A stretch of DNA of 64,000 nt from Tessaracoccus palaemonis (lineage in GTDB: Bacteria; Actinomycetota; Actinomycetes; Propionibacteriales; Propionibacteriaceae): positions 2,914,001 through 2,978,000 of the forward strand of contig NZ_CP079216.1 of NCBI RefSeq assembly GCF_019316905.1. The letters run 5' to 3'. Of the stretch, positions 32,401-40,943 are shown piece by piece (the stretch's first letter is position 1; each line of letters begins with the position of its first letter). The position numbers and the translations under genes were made by a program. The notes below the pieces were generated by a model that saw only the letters and a program-made list of their open reading frames with translations, was not told the origin of the DNA and did not search any database.

Positions 32401-33210
32401 TCACGCCCGCACCCCCATCAGGTTCGCGCCGTGCTCGATGGCCTCCCTGGTCATCCTGTTCGAGAGCGCGACGCACCACGATGAGTTCGGACGACTCGCC
32501 CTGAGCAGCCCCTGTCCGGAGCGGCACCTCAACGTCGAGAAGTTCACGACGACGTGCCTGGCGGCCTGTGGCCGCAGTGAAGCGGAACCTCCGGAGGCCG
32601 TCGGCTCCGGCACTATCCCCCAGCGGACGCAGCGGGCCGTCACCCGGGGGCACGCCCGCCGACCCGGATCGACGGTGTAGACGCCCGACGGGAGGCCACG
32701 GTTCGCCGTCGACCCCGGGCCGACGCTGCCGGACTCCGTCCGAACCAGCGAGAAGGCGCATGGCACGCCCCGTCGTCGCACCCAGAGGCTCACCTGGGCG
32801 AAGCTGCCGGGCGCCGAGCCGTCGATGGCGAGTACCGCACGGGTGGAGGGCCCCACGCGTCCCGCCGGGAAGGACACGCCACCGAGACTCATCCCGGGGC
32901 AACTTCCCCAACCGGCGGCCTCTGTCGTGTTCCGCTTCGTGACCCAGTAGATCCGGCCTCCGCTGATCACCTGCAGCAAGTCCCCGGAGATGACTCCGGT
33001 GTGGGCGACCAGGCCGCCTGCCTCGACGAGCCCGGCCTGGCCCCGGCCGTCGCTCGACTCCCGCAGCAGCACGGGCGATGTCGCCACGACGAGCCCGGTC
33101 CCCACCGGAGCGCTGCGTAGCAGCCGCCCGGCCACGAGAACACTGGCGACCAGCGGACTGACCAGCAGGACGAGGCTCAGCAGCACCGTCCCCACGAGCT
33201 CCTTGCGCAT
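32401..33210 (-). CDS. Membrane-anchored hypothetical protein
   Basis: 269 residues, ATG at 33210. One hydrophobic helix near the N-terminus (LLSLVLLVSPLVASVLVAG) and an extracytoplasmic domain of about 235 residues with six or more cysteines (SCPGMS, VPCAFS, ACPRVTARC, LRCRSG), suggesting disulfide bonds. No known domain recognised. It lies 23 bases upstream of the DUF2207 gene on the same strand and may be co-transcribed. Codon bias looks normal. Confidence 0.6.
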   Translation of the reverse strand: MRKELVGTVLLSLVLLVSPLVASVLVAGRLLRSAPVGTGLVVATSPVLLRESSDGRGQAGLVEAGGLVAHTGVISGDLLQVISGGRIYWVTKRNTTEAAGWGSCPGMSLGGVSFPAGRVGPSTRAVLAIDGSAPGSFAQVSLWVRRRGVPCAFSLVRTESGSVGPGSTANRGLPSGVYTVDPGRRACPRVTARCVRWGIVPEPTASGGSASLRPQAARHVVVNFSTLRCRSGQGLLRASRPNSSWCVALSNRMTREAIEHGANLMGVRA

Positions 33211-33252
33211 CCCTGTCTCCGCCCCGAAACAGACAGCCTCAATCTACCTCCG

Positions 33253-33332
33253 GCAGACGCCAACGAAATGACCCGACGCCAACGATATTCGCGTGAATAT
33301 CGTTGGCGTCGCGGAAGTATCGTTGGCGCCTG
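33253..33332. repeat. Palindromic element family C, full copy
   Basis: An inner perfect 16-base-pair stem (33275-33290 with 33295-33310; GACGCCAACGATATTC and its complement) closes a 4-base loop, and an outer stem pairs AGACGCCAACGA with TCGTTGGCGCCT with one mismatch. It lies 48 bases after the gltA stop, where it may end gltA transcription. A half copy is at 31107. Confidence 0.85.
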
Positions 33333-33380
33333 GCCGCCAACCTGGCGCCGGGCGGTCAGCCGGGGGTCAGCTCTACGGTG

Positions 33381-34667
33381 TCAGCGTTCGGCCATCGGCA
33401 GATAGTCGCGACGCGCCGGACCGGTGTAGATCTGGCGCGGGCGTCCGATCTTGCGCTTCGGGTTGTCGTGCTCCTCGCGCCACTGGGCGATCCAGCCAGG
33501 CAGGCGGCCGAGCGCGAACAGGGCGGTGAAGTGCTGCGCCGGGAAGCCCATCGCCTCGTAGATCAGGCCGGTGTAGAAGTCGACGTTCGGGTACAGCTTG
33601 CGGCTGATGAAGTAGTCGTCGTTCAGCGCCGTCTCCTCCAGCTCAAGAGCCATCTCGAGGAGGTGGTTGTTCTTGCCGGACTGGCGAAGCAGCGTGTCGG
33701 CGTGCCCCTTGATGATCTTGGCGCGCGGGTCGTAGTTCTTGTATACGCGGTGCCCGAAGCCCATCAGCTTGACGCCGGACTCCTTGTCCTTGACCTTGGC
33801 CACGAACTCCTTGATGTCCATGCCGTAGGAGCTGATCTTGCGCAGCATCTCGAGCACTGCCTGGTTCGCGCCACCGTGCAGCGGGCCGGACAGCGCGTTG
33901 ACGCCGGAGCTGACCGATGCGTAGATGTTCGCGTCGGCGGATCCGACGAGGCGGACCGTCGAGGTGGAGGCGTTCTGCTCGTGGTCGGCGTGGAGGATGA
34001 ACAGCGTCTCGAACGCGCGGACAACCTCGGGCTTGATCTCGTAGTCCTCGGTCGGGTATCCGAAGGACAGGCGCAGATAGTTCTCGACATAGCCGAGCCC
34101 GGTCTGCGGGTAGAGGAACGGCTCGCCGACGCTCGACTTGTACGCGTAGGCGGCCAGCGTCGGCATCGAGCCCAGCAGGCGGAAGCTCGCCTCCTCGACA
34201 TGTTCCGGATTGTGCGGATCGAGGTAGTCGCGGTTGAACGCGCCGAGCGCCATCACGCCGGCGGCGAGGACACCCATCGGGTGCGCGCCGCGCGGGAAGC
34301 ACCGGAACAGCTCGCGCATCCGCTCGTCCAGCAGCATGCGACGGGTCAGCTTCGACGTGAAGCTCTCCAGCTCCTCGGCCGTCGGCAGCTCGCCGTAGAT
34401 GAGGAGGTACGCGACCTCGATGAAGGTCGACTTCTCTGCCAGCTGCTCGATCGGGTAGCCACGGTAGCGGAGGATGCCCTCGTCGCCGTCGATGAAGGTG
34501 ATCTCGGAGGTGCACGAGGCGGTGTTCACGAAACCGGGATCCAGCGTGGTCACGCCGGTCGTGGACAGGAGCTTGCCGATGTCCAGTCCGTCGTTTCCGT
34601 CCGTGGCCTTGACGACCGGCAGGTCGAGTTCGTGGTCCCCGTACTTCAGGACTCCGGAGTCGGTCAT
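33381..34667 (-). CDS. gltA: Citrate synthase
   Basis: 428 residues, type II hexameric citrate synthase; condenses oxaloacetate and acetyl-CoA at the entry of the citric acid cycle. The start MTDSGVLKYG at 34667 follows AGAAAGG and matches the family N-terminus; the longer frame is unlikely. Catalytic motifs: SGPLHGGANQAVLEML (His), MGFGHRVYKNYDPRA (His) and NVDFYTGLIYEAMGFP (Asp). It is monocistronic, divergent from the MFS gene at 34883. Confidence 0.97.
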   Translation of the reverse strand: MTDSGVLKYGDHELDLPVVKATDGNDGLDIGKLLSTTGVTTLDPGFVNTASCTSEITFIDGDEGILRYRGYPIEQLAEKSTFIEVAYLLIYGELPTAEELESFTSKLTRRMLLDERMRELFRCFPRGAHPMGVLAAGVMALGAFNRDYLDPHNPEHVEEASFRLLGSMPTLAAYAYKSSVGEPFLYPQTGLGYVENYLRLSFGYPTEDYEIKPEVVRAFETLFILHADHEQNASTSTVRLVGSADANIYASVSSGVNALSGPLHGGANQAVLEMLRKISSYGMDIKEFVAKVKDKESGVKLMGFGHRVYKNYDPRAKIIKGHADTLLRQSGKNNHLLEMALELEETALNDDYFISRKLYPNVDFYTGLIYEAMGFPAQHFTALFALGRLPGWIAQWREEHDNPKRKIGRPRQIYTGPARRDYLPMAER

Positions 34668-34882
34668 GCTGCGCCTTTCTATGGGGCCGGGCGGCTGTCG
34701 TTGGCACCCGACCATGGTTCTTGTCGGCTGATTGGCGACCCCTACCATACAGCCCTGCATCCGGACGCGCGGGGGTTTCATAACCCGTCCGGGAATCCCC
34801 TGGATGCCTCGTCACTCGGGGGCTACCATGCCCGCCGCCGTCGTTGACGCCGTCGCGCGGGGTGACCCGATACGGTTGGCGC

Positions 34883-36217
34883 GTGACCGACATTCACGCT
34901 CCCGAGGCGGGCCCCGGAGCTCTCAAGACCACCCCCGCTCCCCGACGCAAGGTCTTCGCCTGGTCGCTGTGGGACTGGGGGACGCAGCCGTTCAACACCG
35001 TCATCACGACGTTCGTGTTCGCGGTCTACCTCACCAGTTCCGCTTTCGGCGAGACCGACGAGGTGTCGATGAAGCTGGCGTGGGCCACCGGCATCTCGGG
35101 ACTGCTCATCGCCGTGCTCGCCCCGGTCCTCGGACAGGGCTCGGACCGCAGCGGCCGCCGCATGTTCAACCTGCGCTGGCAGACGTGGCTGCTCGCCGCC
35201 ATCTGCGCCGCCATGTGGTTCGTCGCCCCGGCCCCCGAGTACTTCCTGGTCGGCGCGGTGCTGCTGGGCGCGGGCAATGTCGTCTCCGAGATCGCCGCCG
35301 TCAACTACTACGCCTCGATCGACCAGGTCAGCACCCGCTACAACGTCGGCCGCGTCAGCGGGCTCGGCTGGGGCATGGGCTACCTGGGCGGCATCACGAT
35401 CCTGCTCGTCATCATCGCGGTACTCGGCTCCGACTTCCCCGCCGCCGACGTCCGTGCCGCCATGCTGATCTGCGGCGCCTGGACGCTGGTGTTCACCATC
35501 CCGATCTTCGTCGCGCTGAAGGACCGCGCGCGGTCCGTTGTACCCGCGCCGTCGCTCGGCATCGTCGGTTCCTACCGCGAGCTCTTCGCCTCGATCCGCC
35601 GCCTGTGGCGCTCCGCCCCCAACACGGTGTTCTTCCTGCTCGCCTCCGCGCTGTTCCGCGACGGACTCGCGGGCGTGTTCGCCTTCGGCGGCGTCCTCGC
35701 GCAGGGCACGTTCGGCTTCGAGTTCAGCGAGGTCGTGATCTTCGGCGTGGCCGCCAACGTCGTCGCCGGCATCGCCACCATGCTGTTCGGCCTGGTCGAC
35801 GACAAGCTCGGCCCCAAGCCCGTCATCCTCGTGTCGCTGACATGCCTGGTGATGTTCGGGTTGGGCATCTTCTGGTGGCACGACGGCGGCAAGCCCGTCT
35901 TCTGGATCCTCGGCCTGCTGATGTGCCTGTTCGTCGGCCCGGCGCAGTCGGCCAGCCGCAGCTTCCTCACCCGCCTGATCCCCGAGGGCATGAGCGGCGA
36001 GATCTTCGGCCTCTACGCAACGACCGGACGGGCTGTGAGCTTCCTCGCCCCCGCCCTGTTCGGCGTGGCCATCGCCGTCGGCGCCTCGGTGACAACTTCG
36101 AGCGAAGCCACGTCGCAGCACTGGGGCATCCTGGGCGTCGTCGTGGTCCTGTTCGCGGGCCTGATCGTCGCACTGTTCGTCAAGGAGCCCCCGAAGCACG
36201 ACCGGACGGTCGGCTGA
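34883..36217 (+). CDS. UMF1/Atg22-like MFS transporter
   Basis: 444 residues from the GTG at 34883; a TTG at 34844 would add 13 residues. About 12 helices. FAWSLWDWGTQPFNTVITTFVFAVY is the hallmark of the UMF1 (Atg22-like) branch, with NYYASIDQVSTRYNVGRVSGLGWGMGYLGG split over helices 4-5 in the same family. Yeast Atg22 exports amino acids from vacuoles; bacterial substrates are unknown. No good ribosome-binding site precedes the GTG, and TACGGT seven bases upstream fits a -10 box, so the mRNA may be leaderless. Confidence 0.85.
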   Translation: MTDIHAPEAGPGALKTTPAPRRKVFAWSLWDWGTQPFNTVITTFVFAVYLTSSAFGETDEVSMKLAWATGISGLLIAVLAPVLGQGSDRSGRRMFNLRWQTWLLAAICAAMWFVAPAPEYFLVGAVLLGAGNVVSEIAAVNYYASIDQVSTRYNVGRVSGLGWGMGYLGGITILLVIIAVLGSDFPAADVRAAMLICGAWTLVFTIPIFVALKDRARSVVPAPSLGIVGSYRELFASIRRLWRSAPNTVFFLLASALFRDGLAGVFAFGGVLAQGTFGFEFSEVVIFGVAANVVAGIATMLFGLVDDKLGPKPVILVSLTCLVMFGLGIFWWHDGGKPVFWILGLLMCLFVGPAQSASRSFLTRLIPEGMSGEIFGLYATTGRAVSFLAPALFGVAIAVGASVTTSSEATSQHWGILGVVVVLFAGLIVALFVKEPPKHDRTVG

Positions 36218-36224
36218 GCTGTCG

Positions 36225-36324
36225 GACGCCACCCTGACGCGCCGACGCTACTCGTCACTACGCATGCCACCGCCACGGCGGTGGCATGTGTCGACAGGGG
36301 TAGCGTCCGTCGACGAGGGTGGCG
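36225..36324. repeat. Palindromic element family B, copy 2
   Basis: Core arms CATGCCACCGCC (36263-36274) and GGCGGTGGCATG (36277-36288) are perfect and match the core of the element at 25632. Flanking units GACGCCACCC and GACGCTACTCGTC on the left pair with GGGGTAGCGTC and GACGAGGGTGGCG on the right. It begins 8 bases after the MFS stop codon. Confidence 0.85.
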
Positions 36325-36342
36325 CGTCGACGGAACCGGGCC

Positions 36343-36640
36343 GTTGAGCCTGTCGAAACGCCCTGAGCCTGTCGAAGGGTCCCAGCCTCACCCCAGTCAC
36401 CCGCCTCGCTCCGCTCGGCGCCCTTCGACGAGCTCAGGGAACCGGAGCGGGCTCAGGGAACCGGGTCGTTGAGCCTGTCGAGACGCCCTGAGCCTGTCGA
36501 AGGGTCCCAGCCTCACCCAGTCACGCACCTCGCTCCGCTCGGCGCCCTTCGACGAGCATGTGCTGAGCCCGTCGAAGTGCTCAGGGAACCGGAGCAGGCT
36601 CAGGGAACCGGAGCAGGCTCAGGGAACCCGAAGACACGCT
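36343..36640. repeat. REP-like repeat block 2
   Basis: Two tandem units of about 130 bases, each with GTTGAGCCTGTCGAAACG or a one-base variant, a CTCGCTCCGCTCGGCGCCC linker and CTTCGACGAGCTCAGGG or a variant, followed by three copies of GGAGC(A/G)GGCTCAGGGAACC. It shares motifs with the block at 9519 and lies between palindromic family B and the sugar-transporter promoter. Nothing in it looks coding. Confidence 0.85.
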
Positions 36641-36731
36641 CAGCAAGTGGCCTCGTCAGTGTGATGTGCTGGCCCCGTGAACGGGGGAACTCACGTCGAT
36701 GTGATCGTTATCATTTCGCAACCAATCCAGC

Positions 36732-36760
36732 TTGACCAACCGGGCCGAACAAAACATACT
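36732..36760 (+). promoter_or_regulatory. Promoter of the sugar ABC transporter operon
   Basis: TTGACC (36732-36737) and CATACT (36755-36760) are separated by 17 bases, a good match to a primary sigma-factor promoter and rare in this GC-rich DNA. It would start transcription near 36767, leaving a leader of about 140 bases before the ATG at 36909, with the operator inside. Confidence 0.65.
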
Positions 36761-36853
36761 ACCTGTTGTAGGCGCTTCGACCTCTCCATCTCAGCTTCGA
36801 GACCCAGGGGTCCACGCACACAAAGGGGCAAAAGGGGTTCCGTATCACAAGCA

Positions 36854-36869
36854 ATGTGAACGTTCACAT
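36854..36869. promoter_or_regulatory. LacI-family-type operator
   Basis: ATGTGAACGTTCACAT is a perfect 16-base palindrome with the central CG typical of LacI/GalR-family operators. It lies 40 bases upstream of the binding-protein ATG and about 90 bases downstream of the promoter, so a bound repressor would act as a roadblock, or a second promoter lies closer. The regulator gene is not next to it. Confidence 0.75.
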
Positions 36870-36908
36870 CCTTCTCCCCGCACATCCGTTATGTTCTCAG
36901 GAGGAACA

Positions 36909-38075
36909 ATGAAGTTCAGGAAGATCGTTGCGGCTGCGGCGGGCATTGCGCTCTCCCTGTCGCTCGCTGCCTGCTCCGGCGGCGGCGCCGGCACCAGCAC
37001 GTCGACCACCAGCGCCACGGGAGGCGAGACCTCCGCGGCGGCAACCGAGGGCGGCCGCGTCGGCGTGGCGATGCCCACGCAGACCTCGGAGCGCTGGATC
37101 GCCGACGGCAACGCGGTGAAGCAGCAGCTGGAGGACGCGGGCTTCACCGTCGACCTGCAGTACGCCAACGACGACATCCCGACCCAGGGCCAGCAGATCG
37201 ACCAGATGATCACGCAGGGCGCAAACGTCCTGATCGTCGCCGCCATCGACGGCACCGCGCTCGCCACCCAGCTGGAGACCGCCGCCTCGCAGGGCATCAA
37301 GGTCATCGCGTACGACCGTCTGATCCGTGACAGCAAGAACGTCGACTTCTACGTCTCGTTCGACAACTTCAAGGTGGGCGTTGCCCAGGGCAGCTCCCTG
37401 CTGAACGGCCTCGGCATCCTCGACGCCGACGGTAAGGACACCGGCGAGAAGGGCCCCTTCAACGTCGAGCTCTTCGCCGGCTCGCCCGATGACAACAACG
37501 CCACCTTCTTCTGGGAGGGCGCGATGAGCGTCCTGCAGCCCTACATCGACTCCGGGGTCCTGGTCGTTCCGTCGACGCAGACCGAGTTCGATCAGGCCGC
37601 CATCCTGCGCTGGCAGCAGGAGACCGCCCAGAAGCGCATGGAGGATCTGCTGACCGCCAACTACCAGGGCGGCACCAAGCTCGACGGGGTCCTCTCCCCG
37701 TACGACGGCCTCTCCCGTGGCATCATCACCGCCCTGCAGAACAACGGCTACTCCGGCACCATCAGCGACGGCTTCCCCGTCGTCACCGGCCAGGACGCGG
37801 AGATCGCCTCCGTCAAGCTCATCCAGGACGGCGTGCAGTTCTCGACCATCTTCAAGGACACCCGCACGCTCGCCGAGCAGGCCGTCACCGCCGCCAAGGA
37901 CCTCCTCGCCGGCAATGACCCCGAGGCCAACAACACCACCGACTACGACAACGGCGTGAAGGTTGTTCCCTCCTACCTCCTGGACGTCGTCACCGTGACG
38001 GCCGACAACATCACCGAGGCCCTCGTCGACACCGGTTACTGGACCCAGGACCAGATCGACGCAGGCGTCGCCTGA
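36909..38075 (+). CDS. chvE: Sugar ABC transporter substrate-binding lipoprotein (ChvE type)
   Basis: 388 residues; ATG behind AGGAGG. Signal peptide with lipobox LAAC anchors it outside the membrane. The mature part is a periplasmic-binding-protein type I fold: [41 protein letters not shown] and [21 protein letters not shown] (within 20-residue pieces) match ChvE/XylF multiple-monosaccharide binders. It feeds the ATPase and permease encoded next. Precise sugar unknown; xylose, galactose or arabinose are likely for the family. Confidence 0.93.
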   Translation: MKFRKIVAAAAGIALSLSLAACSGGGAGTSTSTTSATGGETSAAATEGGRVGVAMPTQTSERWIADGNAVKQQLEDAGFTVDLQYANDDIPTQGQQIDQMITQGANVLIVAAIDGTALATQLETAASQGIKVIAYDRLIRDSKNVDFYVSFDNFKVGVAQGSSLLNGLGILDADGKDTGEKGPFNVELFAGSPDDNNATFFWEGAMSVLQPYIDSGVLVVPSTQTEFDQAAILRWQQETAQKRMEDLLTANYQGGTKLDGVLSPYDGLSRGIITALQNNGYSGTISDGFPVVTGQDAEIASVKLIQDGVQFSTIFKDTRTLAEQAVTAAKDLLAGNDPEANNTTDYDNGVKVVPSYLLDVVTVTADNITEALVDTGYWTQDQIDAGVA

Positions 38076-38090
38076 TCTGACCGATAGACA

Positions 38091-38130
38091 CGGATGGCCC
38101 GGTCTCCGCTTGCCGGAGCCGGGCCATCCG
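38091..38130 (+). terminator. Intercistronic hairpin after the binding-protein gene
   Basis: Arms 38091-38108 and 38113-38130 pair almost fully with one bulged T around a CTTG loop. It lies 15 bases after the binding-protein stop and 33 bases before the ATPase gene. Such hairpins stabilise or terminate the upstream message so that the binding protein is made in excess over the membrane parts. Confidence 0.75.
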
Positions 38131-38163
38131 CGCCAACGGCCCATCAGAGAAAGGCAGGAACCC

Positions 38164-39702
38164 ATGGACGACACCAACCTCATCCTGGAGATGCGCGACA
38201 TCACCAAGACCTTCCCGGGTGTCAAGGCGCTCTCCGACGTGACCCTCAAGGTCAAGCGGGGCGAGATCCACGCGATCTGCGGCGAGAACGGCGCGGGCAA
38301 GTCCACCCTCATGAAGGTGCTCTCCGGCGTCTACCCCGCGGGCACGTACGAGGGCGAGATCTACTTCGAAGGCGAGCTGTGCCAGTTCGGGTCGATCAAC
38401 GACTCCGAGCACGCAGGCATCGTCATCATCCACCAGGAGCTTGCGCTCGTCCCGCTGCTGTCGATCGCCGAGAACATCTTCCTCGGCAACGAGCAGAAGA
38501 CGAACGGCCGTATCGACTGGCACAAGACCAACGCGGAGGCGGCAAAGCTGCTCGCCCGCGTCGGCCTGGACGAGAACCCGGTCACGCCGATCAACCAGAT
38601 CGGCGTCGGCAAGCAGCAGCTCGTGGAGATCGCCAAGGCCCTCTCCAAGCGCGTGAAGCTGCTCATCCTCGACGAGCCCACCGCGGCCCTCAACGACTCC
38701 GACTCCGCGCACCTGCTTGACCTGCTGCGCCACCTCAAGGAGCAGGGGATCACGTCGATCATGATCTCCCACAAGCTCAACGAGATCACCGCGATCGCCG
38801 ACTCCACGACGGTCATCCGCGACGGCTCGACCATCGAGACCATCGAGCGCGGGCCCGACATGACGCAGGAACGCATCATCAAGGGCATGGTCGGTCGTGA
38901 TCTCGAGCACCTCTACCCGGACCACGAGCCGAAGATCGGCGGAGAGATCCTGAGGGTCGAGAACTGGACGGTCATGCACCCGACGCAGGCGGGCCGCAAG
39001 GTCTCTGACGCCGCGAGCTTCAACGTCCACGCTGGCGAGATCGTCGGCATCGCCGGCCTGATGGGCGCCGGACGCACCGAGCTCGCCATGAGCGTCTTCG
39101 GGCAGTCCTACGGCCGGAAGGTCGACGGGAAGATGTTCCTGCACGGCAAGGAGGTCGACTTCACCAGCGTCGATCAGGCCATCAACGCAGGCGTCGCCTA
39201 CGCGACGGAGGACCGCAAGCGCTACGGCCTGAACCTGATCGAGGACATCCGCCGCAACATCTCCGCCGCGTCGCTCCCGAAGATCACCAAGGGCGTCGCG
39301 GTCAACTCCAACGAAGAGATCCGCATCGCCGAGAGCTACCGCAAGTCCATGCGGATCAAGACGCCTTCCGTGATGAGCATCGTCGGACAGCTGTCCGGCG
39401 GCAACCAGCAGAAGGTCGTCCTCAGCAAGTGGATGATGACCGAGCCAGAGGTGCTGATCCTCGACGAGCCCACCCGCGGCATCGACGTCGGCGCCAAGTA
39501 CGAGATCTACACGATCATCAACCAGCTGGCCGACGCCGGGAAGGCCGTCGTGGTCATCTCGTCGGAGCTGCCCGAGCTGCTCGGCATCTGTGACCGCATC
39601 TACACCCTCGCCTTCGGCCGGATCACCGGACAGCAGCCGAAGGGCGAAGCAACTCAGGAGAGCCTCATGAAGCTCATGACCAAAGAGAGGGAAGTCGCCT
39701 AA
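38164..39702 (+). CDS. gguA: Sugar ABC transporter ATP-binding protein (two ABC domains)
   Basis: 512 residues; ATG at 38164 after AGAAAGGCAGG. Two fused nucleotide-binding domains as in GguA/XylG/MmsA: the first has [34 protein letters not shown] and [11 protein letters not shown]; the second has [25 protein letters not shown] and [13 protein letters not shown]. The degenerate first signature and second Walker A are normal for this family. It drives import through the permease that starts directly after its stop. Confidence 0.96.
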   Translation: MDDTNLILEMRDITKTFPGVKALSDVTLKVKRGEIHAICGENGAGKSTLMKVLSGVYPAGTYEGEIYFEGELCQFGSINDSEHAGIVIIHQELALVPLLSIAENIFLGNEQKTNGRIDWHKTNAEAAKLLARVGLDENPVTPINQIGVGKQQLVEIAKALSKRVKLLILDEPTAALNDSDSAHLLDLLRHLKEQGITSIMISHKLNEITAIADSTTVIRDGSTIETIERGPDMTQERIIKGMVGRDLEHLYPDHEPKIGGEILRVENWTVMHPTQAGRKVSDAASFNVHAGEIVGIAGLMGAGRTELAMSVFGQSYGRKVDGKMFLHGKEVDFTSVDQAINAGVAYATEDRKRYGLNLIEDIRRNISAASLPKITKGVAVNSNEEIRIAESYRKSMRIKTPSVMSIVGQLSGGNQQKVVLSKWMMTEPEVLILDEPTRGIDVGAKYEIYTIINQLADAGKAVVVISSELPELLGICDRIYTLAFGRITGQQPKGEATQESLMKLMTKEREVA

Positions 39703-40878
39703 ATGAACGCCATCAAGGACATCTTCTCCAAGAACCTCCGCCAGAGCGGCATCGTGTTCGCGTTCGTGGCCATCGTGGTCCTGTTCACGATCGTGACCGG
39801 GGGCACACTGCTCGCCCCCAACAACGTGTCGAACCTGGTGCTGCAGTACTCCTACATCCTGATCCTCGCGATCGGCATGCTGTTCGTGATCGTCGTCGGG
39901 CACATCGACCTGTCGGTCGGCTCGGTGATGGCCCTCGTGGGCGCCGTCTCCGCAACGCTCGTCATCAAGCAGAGCATGCCGTGGTGGGTGGGCGTCCTCG
40001 CCGGCCTCGCCGTCGGCATCGTGATCGGCATCTGGCACGGCTTCTGGGTCGCCTACGTCGGCATCCCGGGCTTCATCGTGACCCTGTCGGGCATGCTCCT
40101 GTTCCGCGGCATGACCTTCCTGGTCCTGAACAACGTCTCGCTGTCGCCCATGACGCCCGAGTACCAGATGATCGCCAGCGGCTTCCTGAACGGCCTGTTA
40201 GGCGGCAACGGGTTCGACCTGTTCACCATCCTGATCGGTGTCGTCGGCTGCGTCGGCTACGCCTGGACCCAGTGGAGCAGCCGCCGCGCCCGCATCCGCT
40301 ACGACCAGGTCGTCGAGTCGATGCCGCTGTTCATCATCAAGATCGTCGTGGTCGCCGCCGTCGTCATGTTCTTCATGTGGAAGCTGTCGACGAGCCGTGG
40401 CTTCCCGATCGTGCTGATCATCCTCGCCGCGCTCGTCCTGATCTACTCGTTCGTGTCGAAGTCGACGATCTACGGCCGCCACGTCTTCGCGATCGGCGGC
40501 AACCTCAACGCCGCCATGCTCTCGGGCGTCAAGGTCAAGCGCCGCATCTTCCAGGTGTACGTGAACATGGGCCTGCTGACCGGCATCGCCGGCATCGTCT
40601 TCTCGTCGCGTACCAACGGCGCGCAGCCGGCCGCCGGTAACGGCGTCGAGCTCGACGCCATCGCCGCCTGCTTCATCGGTGGCGCGGCCGTCACCGGTGG
40701 TGTCGGCACCGTCATCGGCGCCATGGTCGGTGGCCTGGTGATGGCCGTCATGTCGAACGGCATGCAGCTGCTGGGCTTCCAGCAGTACATGCAGCAGATC
40801 GTCAAGGGCCTGGTGCTCCTGCTCGCGGTCGCGTTCGACGTGTGGAACAAGCGTCGCGCGGTCAGCGCCAAGGCCTGA
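39703..40878 (+). CDS. gguB: Sugar ABC transporter permease
   Basis: 391 residues with about 10 transmembrane helices, of the BPD_transp_2 family (GguB/XylH/MmsB). The ATG directly follows the ATPase TAA. VGHIDLSVGSVMALVGAVSA and NLNAAMLSGVKVKRRIFQVY are family signatures, the latter close to the EAA-like coupling loop. It completes the multiple-monosaccharide importer. Confidence 0.95.
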   Translation: MNAIKDIFSKNLRQSGIVFAFVAIVVLFTIVTGGTLLAPNNVSNLVLQYSYILILAIGMLFVIVVGHIDLSVGSVMALVGAVSATLVIKQSMPWWVGVLAGLAVGIVIGIWHGFWVAYVGIPGFIVTLSGMLLFRGMTFLVLNNVSLSPMTPEYQMIASGFLNGLLGGNGFDLFTILIGVVGCVGYAWTQWSSRRARIRYDQVVESMPLFIIKIVVVAAVVMFFMWKLSTSRGFPIVLIILAALVLIYSFVSKSTIYGRHVFAIGGNLNAAMLSGVKVKRRIFQVYVNMGLLTGIAGIVFSSRTNGAQPAAGNGVELDAIAACFIGGAAVTGGVGTVIGAMVGGLVMAVMSNGMQLLGFQQYMQQIVKGLVLLLAVAFDVWNKRRAVSAKA

Positions 40879-40893
40879 TCCCGCAACACAGGA

Positions 40894-40931
40894 GGGGCGC
40901 CCCGTGGCTTCGGCCACGGGGCGCCCCTTTT
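40894..40931 (+). terminator. Rho-independent terminator of the sugar transporter operon
   Basis: A perfect 15-base-pair stem (40894-40908 with 40913-40927) with a TTCG tetraloop is followed by TTTT. This is the clearest intrinsic terminator in the window. It also lies 13 bases from the convergent stop of the acyl-CoA ligase gene. Confidence 0.92.
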
Positions 40932-40943
40932 CGTGTCGTCAGG

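Noticed and set aside
36343-36735. Short frames reading through REP-like block 2
   Set aside because: Peptides such as LSLSKRPEPVEG are translations of the repeat itself and recur wherever it occurs.
38011-40038. 675-codon minus-strand frame opposite the sugar ABC ATPase
   Set aside because: His/Asp/Val-rich with no known domain, fully antisense to a clear ABC protein.
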